Numbered from the stretch's first letter, positions 49,748-60,678 are shown. The stretch is 64,000 nucleotides of DNA from Herbihabitans rhizosphaerae (GCF_004216555.1 NZ_SGWQ01000004.1:1-64000); one strand, 5' to 3'. The notes: generated by a model from the sequence alone, not told the origin. Numbers and translations are program-made.

Positions 49748-50785
49748 ATGGCGTGGATGGTGTATGGGGCGAACGGGTACACGGGCAAGCTGGTCGCGGA
49801 GCTGGCGGTGAAGCGCGGCGAGCTGCCGGTCCTGGCGGGGCGCACGGCCGCGAAGGTGGCTCCGCTGGCCGACGAGCTGGGGCTGGAGTACCGGATCTTC
49901 GATCTGGGCGACCCGACCGCGGTGCGCGACGGGCTGGACGGGATGACGACCGTGGCGCACTGCGCCGGCCCGTTCTCCGCGACGGCGGCGCCGATGGTGG
50001 ACGGCTGCCTGGCCGCCGGCACCCACTACGTGGACATCACCGGCGAGGTCGACGTGTTCGAGGCGATCTTCGCCAGGAACGCCGACGCCGAGCGGGCCGG
50101 CGTGGTGCTGCTGCCGGGTGCCGGCTTCGACGTGGTGCCGAGCGACTGTCTCGCCGCGATGCTGGCCGGCGAGTTGCCCGACGCGACCGAGCTGGACCTG
50201 GCGTTCGTGGCCGGCGGCGGGATCAGCCCCGGCACCCTGCGCACCACCGTCGAGGGCATGGGCACCGGCGGTCGCGCGCGGGTCGACGGCAAGCTCGTCA
50301 CCGTGCCGGTCGCGCACCGCAGCACGGTCGCCGAGCTGCCGTCCGGCCCGAAGACCGTGGTGTCGATCCCGTGGGGCGACCTGGCCACCGCGTACCGGTC
50401 CACCGGCATCCCGAACATCACGACGTTCACCAGGGTGCCCGCCCCGCCCAAGGCCATCGCGGCCGGTCAGCGGCTCTTCGGCCCGATCATGCGCTCGTCG
50501 GCCGGCCAGCGGGTCGCGAAGAACCTGGTCGGCCGGATACCCGGCCCGAGCGAGAAGCGCAGGGCGGGCAGCCGCACCGAGCTGTGGGGTCGGGTACGTG
50601 ACGCGAACGGCCGGTCGGTGTCCAGGACGCTGGTCGTGCCGAACACCTACACGTTCACCGCGGACGCCGTGGTGCGTGTCGTCGAGCGGCTCGGCAAGGG
50701 CGGGACCCCGGCCGGCGCGCACACGCCGTCCAGCGCGTTCGGCGCGGACTTCGTGCGCGGGCTGGACGGCGTGACGGTCGGCTGA
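49748..50785 (+). CDS. saccharopine-dehydrogenase-like reductase
   Basis: 345 aa from ATG 49748 (a TTG 6 nt earlier is also in frame). N-terminal Rossmann VYGANGYTGKLVAELAVKRG, then CAGPFSATAAPMVDGCLAAG and VLLPGAGFDVVPSDCLAAM, typical of the family that includes mycobacterial trans-acting enoyl reductase. Substrate unknown. No good ribosome site; may be leaderless. Convergent with dedA. Confidence 0.82.
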   Translation: MAWMVYGANGYTGKLVAELAVKRGELPVLAGRTAAKVAPLADELGLEYRIFDLGDPTAVRDGLDGMTTVAHCAGPFSATAAPMVDGCLAAGTHYVDITGEVDVFEAIFARNADAERAGVVLLPGAGFDVVPSDCLAAMLAGELPDATELDLAFVAGGGISPGTLRTTVEGMGTGGRARVDGKLVTVPVAHRSTVAELPSGPKTVVSIPWGDLATAYRSTGIPNITTFTRVPAPPKAIAAGQRLFGPIMRSSAGQRVAKNLVGRIPGPSEKRRAGSRTELWGRVRDANGRSVSRTLVVPNTYTFTADAVVRVVERLGKGGTPAGAHTPSSAFGADFVRGLDGVTVG

Positions 50786-50789
50786 CCGG

Positions 50790-51524
50790 CTACGGGGTCG
50801 GCTTCAACTTCGGGTCGGATTCCTCGCCGGCGGCGGTGGCCGCGACCACGGCGCCGCCACCGGTGGGGACGTCGGCCGCGTCCCCGGTGGGCGTCTGGTC
50901 GTTCTCCTCGGCGGCCTTGGCCTTCTTCCGCTTGCGCAGGATGAACAGGATAACCAGCACCGCGATCACGCCGAGGATGATCCAACTGGCGTTGCCGACC
51001 GCCTTCTCCACCTGCTCGGCGGCCTCACCGGCGGCGGCGCCGATACCGATGTGCAGGGCGCACCACGCCGTCGCGCCGACCGCCACGGCGGGGAAGAACT
51101 TGCGGAACGGCAGCCCGGACGCACCCGCCGCCGCGGGCACGAGCGTTCGCATCACCGGTAGGAAGATCGCGATCAGCACGGCCCACGAGCCGCGCCTGCG
51201 CAGTACGTCGGTGGCCTTGTCCCAGCCGTTCGCGCCGTGTTTCTCCACGAGCTTGGACTTGCGGATCTTGGGCCCGAAGAACTTGCCGATGAAGAACCCG
51301 ACGGACTGGCCGGCGATCGCGCAGATCGACGTGACCAGCCACATGATCAGGAACTTCGGCGTGCTGTCCACGGTGGTGCCGAGGATGAACAGGCCGGTCT
51401 CACCTGGCGCGATGAACCCCAACCCGAGCGTGCACTCGCCGAACACGAGCACACCCGCGGCCGCGGTCACCCCCGCCGGCGGGAGCTCCCTGAGCCAGTT
51501 CAACACATCGGCAACCACGGACAC
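50790..51524 (-). CDS. DedA family membrane protein
   Basis: 244 aa. Re-entrant/helix pattern typical of DedA: VLVFGECTLGLGFIAPGETGL, then AIAGQSVGFFIGKFFGPKIRK, AVLIAIFLPVMRTLVPAAAGA (with the FxPxxRT-like motif) and a last helix IILGVIAVLVILFILRKRKK. The acidic, low-complexity tail is cytoplasmic. DedA proteins recycle or flip lipid carriers such as undecaprenyl phosphate and PE. ATG at 51524. Confidence 0.88.
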   Translation of the reverse strand: MSVVADVLNWLRELPPAGVTAAAGVLVFGECTLGLGFIAPGETGLFILGTTVDSTPKFLIMWLVTSICAIAGQSVGFFIGKFFGPKIRKSKLVEKHGANGWDKATDVLRRRGSWAVLIAIFLPVMRTLVPAAAGASGLPFRKFFPAVAVGATAWCALHIGIGAAAGEAAEQVEKAVGNASWIILGVIAVLVILFILRKRKKAKAAEENDQTPTGDAADVPTGGGAVVAATAAGEESDPKLKPTP

Positions 51525-51647
51525 CGTCTGATCCTCCCCGTTGTCGCCGCACGCGGCGGCGGACCGTCAAGCCATCGGTCGTTGGAGGAAGCGTCGCACG
51601 TTGCGGTTCCCGCCCGGATCCCCCTACGGCCTGATTTCGCGGTCAGA

Positions 51648-52649
51648 CTAGCGGCTGAGGATCGAGCCGATCTCCTGGCGTGCCGGTCCCGACTCGACGA
51701 GGTGCCGCAGGTTCTCCGGCACCTCCTCGCCGCGGTGGGCCTTCGCCTGCGCGTACAGCCGCCCGGCCCGGTACGACGAGCGCACCAGCGGCCCGGCCAT
51801 CACGCCGGCGAAGCCGATCTTCTCGGCGGACTCCTTGTGCCGCACGAACTCCTCCGGCTTCACCCAGCGGTCGATCGGGTGGTGCCGCAGGCTCGGGCGC
51901 AGGTACTGGGTGATCGTGATGATGTCGGTGCCGGCGTCGTGCAGGTCCTGCAGCGCCTCGGTGACCTCGTCGGGCGTCTCGCCCATGCCGAGGATCAGGT
52001 TGGACTTGGTGACCAGACCGAACTCGCGGGCGCGCGTGATCACGTCCAGCGAGCGCTCGTACCGGAATCCCGGCCGGATCCGCTTGAAGATCCGCGGCAC
52101 GGTCTCCAGGTTGTGCGCGAGCACCTCCGGCCGCGAGCCGAACACCTCGGCGAGCTGGTCGGGGTCGGCGTTGAAGTCCGGGATCAGCAACTCGACGCCG
52201 GTGCCCGGGTTCAGCTCGTGGATCTGGCGGACGGTCTCGGCGTACAGCCACGCGCCGCCGTCGGCCAGGTCGTCCCGGGCCACACCGGTGACCGTGGAGT
52301 ACCGCAGGCCCATCGCCTGGACCGACTCGGCGACCTTGCGCGGCTCGGTGCGGTCCAGCGCCGCCGGCTTGCCGGTGTCGATCTGGCAGAAGTCGCACCG
52401 GCGGGTGCACTGGTCACCGCCGATGAGGAACGTCGCCTCGCGGTCTTCCCAACATTCGAAGATGTTCGGACAGCCCGCCTCCTCGCACACCGTGTGCAGG
52501 CCTTCGCGTTTGACCAGGCTCTTCAGTTCGGTGTACTCGGGCCCCATCTTGGCCCGGGTCTTGATCCACGAGGGCTTTCGCTCGATGGGCGTCTCGCTGT
52601 TGCGGACCTCGAGCCGCAGCAACTTCCGCCCCTCCGGGGTCACCGTCAC
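51648..52649 (-). CDS. lipA: lipoyl synthase
   Basis: 333 aa from the GTG at 52649 (family starts [16 protein letters not shown]); GTGs at 52658 and 52643 are alternatives. Radical-SAM cluster Cys in CTRRCDFC; auxiliary cluster Cys in [15 protein letters not shown]-terminal RSSYRAG with the conserved Ser ligand. Inserts sulfur into octanoyl-E2 proteins, completing lipoate made with LipB (54.9 kb). Leftward, after an SDR gene. Confidence 0.95.
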   Translation of the reverse strand: MTVTPEGRKLLRLEVRNSETPIERKPSWIKTRAKMGPEYTELKSLVKREGLHTVCEEAGCPNIFECWEDREATFLIGGDQCTRRCDFCQIDTGKPAALDRTEPRKVAESVQAMGLRYSTVTGVARDDLADGGAWLYAETVRQIHELNPGTGVELLIPDFNADPDQLAEVFGSRPEVLAHNLETVPRIFKRIRPGFRYERSLDVITRAREFGLVTKSNLILGMGETPDEVTEALQDLHDAGTDIITITQYLRPSLRHHPIDRWVKPEEFVRHKESAEKIGFAGVMAGPLVRSSYRAGRLYAQAKAHRGEEVPENLRHLVESGPARQEIGSILSR

Positions 52650-52693
52650 GCCTGTCACGTTACGCCCAGGGCCTGAGTGTCCGGGCTCACACG

Positions 52694-53635
52694 TCACGCC
52701 GGGTCGGGGGTGATCCCGGTGAGTTCGGCGGTGCGGTCCCAGAGCGTGCCGGCCAGCTCGGTGCTGGTGGCCGCGCGGCGCGCCTTGACGTGGCCGGGCG
52801 TGCCGAAGAACTCTCCAGGCCCGGTCGGCCCGATGAAGTCGCCACCCCGCACGTCGGCCACGGTGGCGGCATAGAGCTGGGGGAGCGCGCCGCGCTTGAC
52901 CGACTGGCTGACCACTTTGTAGCCGAAGTCGAAAGCCATGGTCAGCACGTTGTTGACCATGCCGGTGCCGCGCGAGCGCATCGAGTTGGCGGCCAGCTCG
53001 GTGTCGGTGACACCGGGGTGCGCGGCGATGCTGGCCAGGTCGAGCTCAGCGGCACGGGCCCGCCGGTCCAGCTCGAAGGCGAACAGCAGGTTGGCCATCT
53101 TGCTCTGGCTGTACGCGCTGCCGGACGTGTAGCGGCGGCGCTCGAAGTTCAGGTCGTCCACGTCCAAGCCGCCGCCGCGGTGCGCGACGCTGGACAGTGT
53201 CACCACCCGCGCGCCAGGAGTGGCACGCAGCGCGGGCGCGAGCAGCCAGGTGAGTGCCGCGTGCCCGAGGTGGTTGGTGCCCAGCTGCAGCTCGAACCCG
53301 TCCGCGGTCTTGCGGTTCGGGGTGGCCATCACGCCGGCGTTGTTCATCAGCACGTGCAGCGTGTCGCCGGTCTTGTCGCGCACCTCGGCGGCGGCCGCGC
53401 GCACGGACGACAGGTCGGCGAGGTCGAGCTGGATCAGCTCGGCCTCGCCGCCGATGTCACGTACCTGGTGCACGGCGTCCTCGCCGCGCTCGGGCGACCG
53501 GCAGGCGAGCAGCACCTTCGCGCCCTTGCCGGCCAGCACGATCGCGCTGCGCAGGCCGAGCCCGGAGTTGGCCCCGGTGATCAGGACGGTCTTGCCGGTC
53601 TGGTCCGGGATGTCGGCCTCGCTCCAGCGCGTCAT
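52694..53635 (-). CDS. short-chain dehydrogenase/reductase
   Basis: 313 aa from ATG 53635. NAD(P) motif [21 protein letters not shown], catalytic Ser in TLSSVAHR and YSQSK (Tyr and Lys). The pattern ITGANSGLG...DLADLSSV is typical of retinol-dehydrogenase-like SDRs, which mostly use NADP. Substrate unknown. It lies 44 nt upstream of lipA on the same strand. Confidence 0.88.
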   Translation of the reverse strand: MTRWSEADIPDQTGKTVLITGANSGLGLRSAIVLAGKGAKVLLACRSPERGEDAVHQVRDIGGEAELIQLDLADLSSVRAAAAEVRDKTGDTLHVLMNNAGVMATPNRKTADGFELQLGTNHLGHAALTWLLAPALRATPGARVVTLSSVAHRGGGLDVDDLNFERRRYTSGSAYSQSKMANLLFAFELDRRARAAELDLASIAAHPGVTDTELAANSMRSRGTGMVNNVLTMAFDFGYKVVSQSVKRGALPQLYAATVADVRGGDFIGPTGPGEFFGTPGHVKARRAATSTELAGTLWDRTAELTGITPDPA

Positions 53636-53655
53636 ACCGAAGATCGTAGAGCCGA

Positions 53656-54177
53656 TCAGGCGCTGGGCACGAGCCGACGCAGCAGTTGCTCGACCGGGTT
53701 TCGACGTCGGGCGGGCCGCTGCGGCACGCTGTGCAGCAACGCGTTGAACGCCACGCCGACCCGGGTGATCTCCTCGTCTGGCTCGGTGATCTCGGCGAGT
53801 CCCGCGGTCAGCGCGAGCATCCGCTGCTCGGCGCGCACCGCCCGGCCGAACGTGCCGCCGACGCGGTCGGAGTTCGTGTCCAGGATCGCCCGCAGTGCCG
53901 AGTTCTCGTCCGCGGCCTTGTGCCACGCCTCGGTCACCGCTTCGACCCGGTCGATCGACGAGTCGCGGTCGGCCTCGGCCAGCGCCATGTCGACACGCGC
54001 GGTGAGCTTCAACGTCCACCGGTAGTGCAGCGCGGCGAGCAGCTCGTCCGGCCCACTGAAGATCTCGGAAACCCCTGGTACCTCGTCGAACGGCAGCCCA
54101 CCACCCGGGTTGCGGGTGGCGTGCTGAATGACGGCGTCGAGCGCGTCGCGCCGTCGGTAGTAGTCGTTCCAGCTCAT
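53656..54177 (-). CDS. conserved hypothetical protein (MSWNDYYRRRDALDAVI...)
   Basis: 173 aa. ATG 54177 with AGGGGAGG upstream, chosen over an open upstream frame crossing the operators. It is helical and acidic, with ALHYRWTLKLTARVDMALAEA and HKAADENSALRAILD, ending in a basic tail RRRNPVEQLLRRLVPSA. I recognise the N-terminus from actinobacterial proteins beside TetR genes, but no function is known. It shares the operator region with the divergent TetR gene. Confidence 0.75.
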   Translation of the reverse strand: MSWNDYYRRRDALDAVIQHATRNPGGGLPFDEVPGVSEIFSGPDELLAALHYRWTLKLTARVDMALAEADRDSSIDRVEAVTEAWHKAADENSALRAILDTNSDRVGGTFGRAVRAEQRMLALTAGLAEITEPDEEITRVGVAFNALLHSVPQRPARRRNPVEQLLRRLVPSA

Positions 54178-54206
54178 GGCTTGCCTCCCCTCCGCAGTTC
54201 TGGTGA

Positions 54207-54278
54207 TACCGCCGGTTTGCGGCATACCGTCGGTACGGTCCGACAAGGCCAACGTACCATCGGTACGTACCGGCGGTA
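54207..54278. promoter_or_regulatory. four TACCGNCGGTA operator repeats
   Basis: TACCGCCGGTT (54207), TACCGTCGGTA (54225), TACCATCGGTA (54255) and TACCGGCGGTA (54268) in a 113-bp divergent gap. Two are perfect 11-bp palindromes around a central base. Start-to-start spacings are 18, 30 and 13. This is almost certainly the operator array of the adjacent TetR protein, controlling itself and the divergent gene. Confidence 0.85.
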
Positions 54279-54290
54279 TGTCGTACGGTT

Positions 54291-54908
54291 GTGAGCGTGG
54301 TGACATTGCGGTCGCGGCGAGCGGACTACTCCGAGTCCACCAGACAGGCATTGGTGGACTCGGCGGTAGAGCTGTTCACCAAGCGCGGCTACGCGGCCAC
54401 GTCGCTGGATGCCGTGACCAAGCGCGCGCGGGTCACCAAGGGCGCGCTGTACCACCACTTCAGCGGCAAGCAGGCGCTGTTCGAGGCCGCGTTCAGCGCG
54501 GTGGAGACGGCGGTGTTGAAGCGCCTCGGCGAGGTCGCCGTCGCCGGGCCCGGCTCGCCGTGGGACCGGGCGATGCGCGGTGTCGAGGCCTACGTGCAGG
54601 CCTGCCTCGAACCCGCGTACCAGCGAATCGTGATCCACGAGGGCCCGGTCGTGATGGGCTGGGAGCGCTGGCGCGAGGCGGAGGACCATTTCAGCTACGG
54701 CCTCATCCGGACGGTGATCCAGAGTCTGATCGAGGCGAAGGAGATCGTCGAGCTACCGGTCGAGGTCACCGCGCGGATGCTGTTCGGCGCGCTGTCCTCG
54801 GGCGCTACCTTCCTGGCCAACGCCACGGACCCGAAGAAGGCCAGTGCGGAAGTGTCCAACGCGATCACCCAGGTGCTCACCGGTCTGCGGATCAAGAAGG
54901 ACGACTAG
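54291..54908 (+). CDS. TetR-family regulator
   Basis: 205 aa from GTG 54291; other GTGs at 54297 and 54300. [50 protein letters not shown] (read in two parts), followed by a helical ligand domain with TetR_C-like segments. Its divergent neighbour and the four-copy palindrome upstream indicate autorepression. Ligand unknown. Stop overlaps the lipB stop region by four bases. Confidence 0.88.
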   Translation: MSVVTLRSRRADYSESTRQALVDSAVELFTKRGYAATSLDAVTKRARVTKGALYHHFSGKQALFEAAFSAVETAVLKRLGEVAVAGPGSPWDRAMRGVEAYVQACLEPAYQRIVIHEGPVVMGWERWREAEDHFSYGLIRTVIQSLIEAKEIVELPVEVTARMLFGALSSGATFLANATDPKKASAEVSNAITQVLTGLRIKKDD

Positions 54909-55630
54909 GTCCGCACCGCGAACGTGACGCCGGGGCTCTCCGGCTCGGCCCGCGACACCCACCGGTCGGTGATCGGCAGGTCGCCCTCCAGCGCCGCGAG
55001 TACGGCGTCGCGGGCCAGCGGCAGCACCTCGGCCACCGGCACGTCCCGCCCCAGTTCCTCGGACAGCGAGGTGACACCGGCGTCGGCGATCCCGCACGGC
55101 ACGATCCGGTCGAACGCGCTCAGGTCGGCGTCGCAGTTGATCTCGAAGCCGTGCATGGTCACGCCACGCTGTACCCGGATGCCGATCGCGGCGATCTTGC
55201 GTTCCGGGCGCTGCTCGCCGGCCGCGAGCCACACGCCGCTGCGCCCCTCGACCCGACCGGTGCGCAGGCCGAGCTTGTCGCACACGGTGATCAGCGCTTC
55301 CTCGAGGCGGCGCACGTAGGCCACCACGTCCACCGGATCGTCGAGCTTGACGATCGGATAGCCGACCAGTTGGCCCGGCCCGTGCCAGGTGATCTTGCCG
55401 CCGCGGTCGACGTCGATCACCGGCGTGCCGTCGGTCGGCCGCTCCTGCTCCTCGGTGCGCTTGCCGGCGGTGTACACCGACGGGTGCTCCAGCAGCAGCA
55501 GCGTGTCCGGTCCGGCCTCGTCGGCCCGGGTGGCGGCGATCTCGCGCTGCAGTTCCCAGGCGGCGGTGTACTCGATGGTCCCCAGTTCCCGGACGGTCAC
55601 GGGGTCGGCGGTGGCACGACAGGAGCTCAC
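54905..55630 (-). CDS. lipB: octanoyl-ACP:protein octanoyltransferase
   Basis: 241 aa from GTG 55630. Motifs: [34 protein letters not shown] (active-site surroundings), [21 protein letters not shown] with the catalytic Lys, and [14 protein letters not shown] with the acyl-binding Cys. Transfers octanoate from ACP to E2 and related lipoyl domains, ahead of LipA. Only 9 nt downstream of the PAP2 gene, same strand. Confidence 0.95.
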   Translation of the reverse strand: MSSCRATADPVTVRELGTIEYTAAWELQREIAATRADEAGPDTLLLLEHPSVYTAGKRTEEQERPTDGTPVIDVDRGGKITWHGPGQLVGYPIVKLDDPVDVVAYVRRLEEALITVCDKLGLRTGRVEGRSGVWLAAGEQRPERKIAAIGIRVQRGVTMHGFEINCDADLSAFDRIVPCGIADAGVTSLSEELGRDVPVAEVLPLARDAVLAALEGDLPITDRWVSRAEPESPGVTFAVRT

Positions 55631-55639
55631 GCCGCGAGA

Positions 55640-56251
55640 TTACGCCGGGAGCAGGCGCAGTGCGACGGACGTGAGCAAGCCGACTCCGAGCACGCCGATC
55701 GTGGCGCCGACGGTGTCGGTGAGCCAGTGCACGTCCAGCACCAGCCGGCACAGCGCGGCCAGCGCGATCGCCACCGACGACCACACGACGACCGCGGTGC
55801 CGAACCGGTGCGGCCACAGCCTTCGGCACAGCACGCAGGCGGTCACCGCGACGGCGGCCACCGACACCACATGCCCGCTCGGGAAGCTCCAGCCGGGGTA
55901 GTCCTGCGGCCGGACGCGCTCGTACACCTCCTTGAACAGCGACACCGCGCGGCACACCCCGAGCAGCACCAGCACGCGCACCAGCACGCCGGCCAGTTCG
56001 CGCTGTCCGCGCCGCCAGGCCAGCACGGTCCAGCCGAGCAGCAGGATCGCGGCGGCGATCGCCAGCGTCGGCCCCAGCAGCGCGCTGCCGACCTGGGCGA
56101 TCCGGCCGAGCACGCCGTCGGACTGGCCGTCCAGCGCGTCGGCCACGAACCGGTCCACGGCCGTGCCCGAGTTCACCGCGATCCCGAGCGCGATGAAGAA
56201 GGCGAGCAGTGCGGCTCCTGATGCGATCAATCGCGCCGCGAGTCTGGTCAC
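55640..56251 (-). CDS. PAP2-family membrane phosphatase
   Basis: 203 aa from the GTG at 56251 that overlaps the upstream stop by four bases. About six helices and the three PAP2 motifs: KEVYERVRP (KxxxxxxRP), SFPSGH, and RLVLDVHWLTD (RxxxxxHxxxD). Dephosphorylates a lipid phosphate such as undecaprenyl or phosphatidyl phosphate at the outer membrane face. Coupled to the TIGR01777 gene. Confidence 0.87.
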   Translation of the reverse strand: MTRLAARLIASGAALLAFFIALGIAVNSGTAVDRFVADALDGQSDGVLGRIAQVGSALLGPTLAIAAAILLLGWTVLAWRRGQRELAGVLVRVLVLLGVCRAVSLFKEVYERVRPQDYPGWSFPSGHVVSVAAVAVTACVLCRRLWPHRFGTAVVVWSSVAIALAALCRLVLDVHWLTDTVGATIGVLGVGLLTSVALRLLPA

Positions 56252-57129
56252 CGCGCCACCGCTGCGGCCATGGCCGCGTCGAGATCGCCGTACCGGTAGC
56301 CGAAGTCGTTGTGCCGCAACACCTTCGGCACCATTCGCTGGCTCATCACGACCTCGTCGGCGAAGTCGCCGAGTATCGCCCGCAGTGCGATCTTCGGCGC
56401 GAACCAGGGCGCCGGCCGGCCCAACGCGCGGCCGAACGCGCGGGTGAAGTCCACATTGGACACCGACTCGGGCGCGCACGCGTTCACCGGCCCCGCGATC
56501 ACCTCGTGCTCGATGGCGAACCTGATCGCGGCGACATGGTCGTCGATGTGGATCCACGGCATGTACTGGCGTCCGCCGCCGAGCGTGCCGCCGAGCATTC
56601 CCCTGAACAGCGGGCGCAGCCGGCCGAGCAGGCCACCCGCGCCGGACAGCACGTGCCCGGAGCGCAGCAGCACCACGCGCGCTCCCGCGTCGGCCGCCGG
56701 CACGGTGGCGGCCTCCCAGTCGCGGCACAGGGCGGCGAGGAACCCGCCGCCGGACGGGCTGTCCTCGTCCACGATCGTGTCACCGGTGTCGCCGTAGAAG
56801 TGCGCTCCGGACGCGTTGATCATGACTGGTACGCCGTGCTCGGCGATCGCGGCGGCGATCACCTCGGTCGGCTCGATCCGGCTGTCGCGCAGTTCCTGCT
56901 TGTACGCGTGGCTCCACCGCTTGCCGCCGACGCTGGCGCCGCAGAGGTTGACCACGGCGTGCACGCCGTCCAGCGGCTCGATCACGCCGGCCGGCGGGTC
57001 CCACTGGCGCTCGTCGCCGGCCGTCGGCCGCCGGCGGACCAGCCGTAACACCTCGTGGCCCGCGGCGCGGAGCGCCGGGACGAGTGCGGTACCGACGAGA
57101 CCGGAAGAGCCCGCGACGACGATGCGCAT
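56248..57129 (-). CDS. TIGR01777 family (SDR39U1-like) epimerase/reductase
   Basis: 293 aa from ATG 57129. Rossmann start MRIVVAGSSGLVGTALVPAL, family motifs VNLCGASVGGKRW, INASGAHFYGDTGD and WIHIDDHVAAIRFAI. Related to the YfcH/SulA group; role unproven. Conserved near lipB in actinomycetes. Its stop overlaps the PAP2 start. Confidence 0.88.
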   Translation of the reverse strand: MRIVVAGSSGLVGTALVPALRAAGHEVLRLVRRRPTAGDERQWDPPAGVIEPLDGVHAVVNLCGASVGGKRWSHAYKQELRDSRIEPTEVIAAAIAEHGVPVMINASGAHFYGDTGDTIVDEDSPSGGGFLAALCRDWEAATVPAADAGARVVLLRSGHVLSGAGGLLGRLRPLFRGMLGGTLGGGRQYMPWIHIDDHVAAIRFAIEHEVIAGPVNACAPESVSNVDFTRAFGRALGRPAPWFAPKIALRAILGDFADEVVMSQRMVPKVLRHNDFGYRYGDLDAAMAAAVAR

Positions 57130-57217
57130 GATCCGATCGTGTCCGACCACGGCGCGTCACGCACGTTCGGGTGGTGAACAACATCCACTTCGCTGCGCGG
57201 AGTAGTGATCGACACGA

Positions 57218-57254
57218 CGAACGCCGGCCGTCCACAGTGGACGGCCGGCGTTCG
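57218..57254 (-). terminator. 18-bp perfect hairpin after sucB
   Basis: CGAACGCCGGCCGTCCAC (57218-57235), one base, then the exact complement GTGGACGGCCGGCGTTCG (57237-57254). It starts 11 nt after the sucB stop on the minus strand and lies upstream of the TIGR01777 gene. A perfect 37-bp near-palindrome without a T-run. Confidence 0.8.
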
Positions 57255-57265
57255 CGGCGTGTGGC

Positions 57266-59053
57266 CTAGAGACCGAGATCGGCCTCGAAGTTGCCCTCCT
57301 GCAAGCGGTTTTTCACCGTGGTCAGGAACCGTCCGGCGTCCGCGCCGTCCACCAGGCGGTGGTCGTAGGTGAGCGCCAGGTACACCATCGAGCGGATGGC
57401 GATCGTGTCGTCGCCGCTCTCGTCGGTGATCACCACGGGGCGCTTCACCACCGAGCCGACGCCGAGGATGCCCACCTGCGGCTGCACGATGATCGGCGTG
57501 TCGGACAGCGCGCCGTTGCTGCCGAGGTTGGTCAGCGAGAACGTGCCGCCGGCCAGCTCGTCCGGCTTGATCTTGTTCGACCGGGCGCGCGCGGCGAGGT
57601 CGGCGATCTTGTGCGACAGGCCGGACAGGTTCAGCTCGCCCGCGTTGTGGATCACCGCGTTGAGCAGGCCCTTCTCCGTGTCGATCGCGATACCCAGGTG
57701 CTCGGCACCGTGGTAGTTGATCTCCTTGGCTTCCTCGTCGATCGAGGCGTTGATCACCGGGTGCTGCTTGAGCGCCTCGACGGCCGCCTTGGCGAAGAAC
57801 GGCAGGAAGGTCAGCTTCACGCCCTCGCGCTGCTCGAAGTTGGCCTTCGCCCGCTGACGCAGCCGCGCGATCTTGGTGACGTCCACCTCGAACAGCTGGG
57901 TCAGCTGCGCGGAGACGGCCAACGACTCGCGGGTGCGCTGCGCGACGATCTGCCGCAGCCTCGGCAGCTTCGCCGTGGTCCCGCGCAGCGCCTGGGCCTG
58001 CGGGGAAGCGGCGGCGGAGGCAGCGGGCGCGGACGGTGTGGCCGCTGCTGCCGGTGCGGCGGCGGCCGGAGCGGGGGCCGGTGCCTTGGCCGCCTCGGCC
58101 GCGGCCAGCACGTCCTGCTTGCGGATGCGCCCGCCGACGCCGGTGCCCCGCACGGCGGCAAGGTCGACGTCGTGCTCGGCGGCCAGCTTGCGCACCAGCG
58201 GCGTCACGTACGGGGTGCTGCCGTCCGTGCGGTCGGCCTTGGTGTCGGCCTCCGGCTCCTGCACGGCCGGTTCCTGCGCGGCAGGGGCAGCAGCGGCGGT
58301 GGGGGCCGGCTCGGGCTTCTCCTCCGCGGCCGGGGCCGGCGCGGACGGGGCCGGCGCGGACGGGGCGGGCGCGGCCTTGGCGGGTGCTGCCGAGCCGGAT
58401 CCGACCACGGCGAGCTGGCCGCCGACCTCGACGGTCGCGTCCTCGTCCGCGGTGATCTCCAGCAGCGTGCCGGCGACCGGTGACGGGATCTCGGTGTCGA
58501 CCTTGTCGGTGGACACCTCCAGGAGCGGCTCGTCGACCTCGATGGTGTCGCCGACCTGCTTGAGCCACCGGGTGACGGTGCCCTCGGTGACACTCTCGCC
58601 CAGCGCGGGCATGGTCACCGGAGTGCCGCCCGCGCCGCCGCCACCGGAGGACTCGTCCGACGACTCGGCCGCGGGCTCGGGCTCTTCCTCGGCAGCCGGG
58701 GTTTCCTGGGCGGCCGGCTCCTCGGCGGGGGCCTCTTCTTCGGCGGGGGCTTCCTCGGTGGCGGTCGAGCCGCCGGAGGACTGGCCCCCGTCGCTGCTCC
58801 CGCCGTCACCGTCGGCGGAGTCGCCGATCACCGCGAGCTCGCCGCCGACCTCGACGGTCGCGTCTTCCTCAGCGGTGATCTTCTGCAGCACACCCGCCGC
58901 GGGGGACGGGATCTCGGTGTCGACCTTGTCGGTGGACACCTCCAGCAGCGGCTCGTCGACCTCGACTGAGTCGCCCACCTGCTTGAGCCACCGGGTGACC
59001 GTGCCCTCGGTGACACTCTCGCCGAGCGCCGGCATCTGGACGGAGAACGCCAT
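57266..59053 (-). CDS. sucB: dihydrolipoamide acyltransferase E2 with two lipoyl domains
   Basis: 595 aa. Two nearly identical lipoyl domains carry the acceptor Lys in [12 protein letters not shown] (Lys43, Lys184). Ala/Pro/Glu-rich linkers separate them from the E3-binding domain (~280-316, [15 protein letters not shown]). The catalytic domain (~360-595) ends with [16 protein letters not shown], containing the active His. Annotated as SucB/DlaT in actinobacteria and probably shared by the pyruvate and 2-oxoglutarate complexes. ATG 59053; 53 nt after lpdA. Confidence 0.94.
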   Translation of the reverse strand: MAFSVQMPALGESVTEGTVTRWLKQVGDSVEVDEPLLEVSTDKVDTEIPSPAAGVLQKITAEEDATVEVGGELAVIGDSADGDGGSSDGGQSSGGSTATEEAPAEEEAPAEEPAAQETPAAEEEPEPAAESSDESSGGGGAGGTPVTMPALGESVTEGTVTRWLKQVGDTIEVDEPLLEVSTDKVDTEIPSPVAGTLLEITADEDATVEVGGQLAVVGSGSAAPAKAAPAPSAPAPSAPAPAAEEKPEPAPTAAAAPAAQEPAVQEPEADTKADRTDGSTPYVTPLVRKLAAEHDVDLAAVRGTGVGGRIRKQDVLAAAEAAKAPAPAPAAAAPAAAATPSAPAASAAASPQAQALRGTTAKLPRLRQIVAQRTRESLAVSAQLTQLFEVDVTKIARLRQRAKANFEQREGVKLTFLPFFAKAAVEALKQHPVINASIDEEAKEINYHGAEHLGIAIDTEKGLLNAVIHNAGELNLSGLSHKIADLAARARSNKIKPDELAGGTFSLTNLGSNGALSDTPIIVQPQVGILGVGSVVKRPVVITDESGDDTIAIRSMVYLALTYDHRLVDGADAGRFLTTVKNRLQEGNFEADLGL

Positions 59054-59106
59054 TGTCTTGCTGACTCCTCTGTTGGTGGTGGCTACTCGCTTGTTGGGAC
59101 GCCGCG

Positions 59107-60495
59107 CTAGTGCACGTGCAGCGGCTTGCCGGCGAGTGCGAGGAGGGCCTCGCCGAGCGCTTCGGTCTGGGTCGGGTGCGCGTGGATCAACGGAGCGACA
59201 TCCTCGGGGAACGCCTCCCAGTTGTAGATCAATTGTGCCTCGCCGATGAGTTCGCCGACGCGATCGCCGACCATCGTCACACCGACGACCGGTCCGCCGG
59301 CACCCTTTTCCCCGGCCTTGACCAGCTTCACGCCGCCGCCGGTCTTGAGGATCTGGCTCTTTCCGTTGCCGGCAAGCGAGTAGGTGTAGGTCTCGATCTC
59401 GCCGTAGCGCTCCTTGGCCTGCGCCTCGGTGAGGCCGACGGAGGCGACCTCCGGGCGGCAGTAGGTGACCCTCGGAATGCCCGCCTCGTCGATCGAGCGC
59501 GGCTCGAGGCCGGCGATCTGTTCGGCGACGAAGATCCCCTGCTGGAACCCTCGGTGCGCGAGTTGCAGGCCGGGCACGATGTCGCCGACGGCGTACACGC
59601 CGGGCACGTTGGTGCGCAGCCGGTCGTCGGTCGGCACGAAGCCGCGGTCCAGCGTGACGCCGGCCTGCTCGTAGCCGTACCCCTGGGTGTTCGGGCCCCG
59701 GCCGACGGCGACCAGCAGCAGGTCGGCGTCGATCGTGTCGCCGGAGTCCAGGGTCACCGAGACGCCGGAGTCGCCGGAGTCGCCCTGTGTGGCGCCGGTG
59801 AACTTCACGCCGGTCTTGAACCCGATCTTGCGCTTGCGGAACGCGCGCTCGAGCTGCTTGGAGGCCCACTCGTCCTCGGCGGGCACGAGGCGGGGGAGCG
59901 CCTCGACGATCGTCACCTCGGCGCCGAAGGACTTCCACACGCTGGCGAACTCGACGCCGATCACGCCGCCGCCGAGCACGATCACGCTCTGCGGGATGAA
60001 GTCCAGGTGCAGCGCCTGGTCGCTGGTGACGATCCGGCCGCCGATCTCCAGCCCGGGCAGCGACCGGGCGTAGGAACCCGTCGCCAGCACGATGTTCTTG
60101 GCGGTGTAGCGCTCGCCGGCCACCTCGACCGTGTCGGCCGACACGAGCGTGCCGGTGCCTTCGACGATCTTGACCTTGTGCGCTTTGGCGAGGCCCTGCA
60201 CGCCCTTGTACAGGCCGCCGACGACGCCGTCCTTGTAGGAGTTCACGCCGGCGATGTCGATGCCGGACAGCGAGCTCTTCACGCCGAACTGATCGCCCTC
60301 GCGCGCGCTGTCGGCCACCTCGGCGGCGTGCAGCAGCGCCTTGGTCGGGATGCAGCCGCGGTGCAGGCAGGTTCCGCCGAGTTTGTCCTTCTCGACCAGG
60401 ATCACTGACAGGCCGAGTTCGGCCGCTCGGAAGGCGCAGGCGTATCCGCCCGATCCGCCACCCAGGATCACGAGGTCAGCGGAAGTTTCGGTCAC
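59107..60495 (-). CDS. lpdA: dihydrolipoamide dehydrogenase (E3)
   Basis: 462 aa from GTG 60495 (GAGGAGAA upstream). FAD motif [18 protein letters not shown], redox disulfide [16 protein letters not shown] motif [15 protein letters not shown], and the dimer His-Glu in HAHPTQTE. Reoxidises the lipoyl arm of E2. First gene of the lpdA-sucB operon, supplying the AceE and SucA complexes. Confidence 0.96.
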   Translation of the reverse strand: MTETSADLVILGGGSGGYACAFRAAELGLSVILVEKDKLGGTCLHRGCIPTKALLHAAEVADSAREGDQFGVKSSLSGIDIAGVNSYKDGVVGGLYKGVQGLAKAHKVKIVEGTGTLVSADTVEVAGERYTAKNIVLATGSYARSLPGLEIGGRIVTSDQALHLDFIPQSVIVLGGGVIGVEFASVWKSFGAEVTIVEALPRLVPAEDEWASKQLERAFRKRKIGFKTGVKFTGATQGDSGDSGVSVTLDSGDTIDADLLLVAVGRGPNTQGYGYEQAGVTLDRGFVPTDDRLRTNVPGVYAVGDIVPGLQLAHRGFQQGIFVAEQIAGLEPRSIDEAGIPRVTYCRPEVASVGLTEAQAKERYGEIETYTYSLAGNGKSQILKTGGGVKLVKAGEKGAGGPVVGVTMVGDRVGELIGEAQLIYNWEAFPEDVAPLIHAHPTQTEALGEALLALAGKPLHVH

Positions 60496-60678
60496 AGGTT
60501 CTCCTCGAAGCGGCGACATCGGTGGTTCCGGTGCTCGAGTGGTGAGCACCGGGTGTGTGCCCACCACACATCATCTTGTCACTACGTCGGGCACGCTTGC
60601 GAGGTGGCCATACAGTGGGCGGTCACTGATCAACACCTGTGTGTGGATGATGGAAGCAGCGACGAGGAGGTGGTCGAC

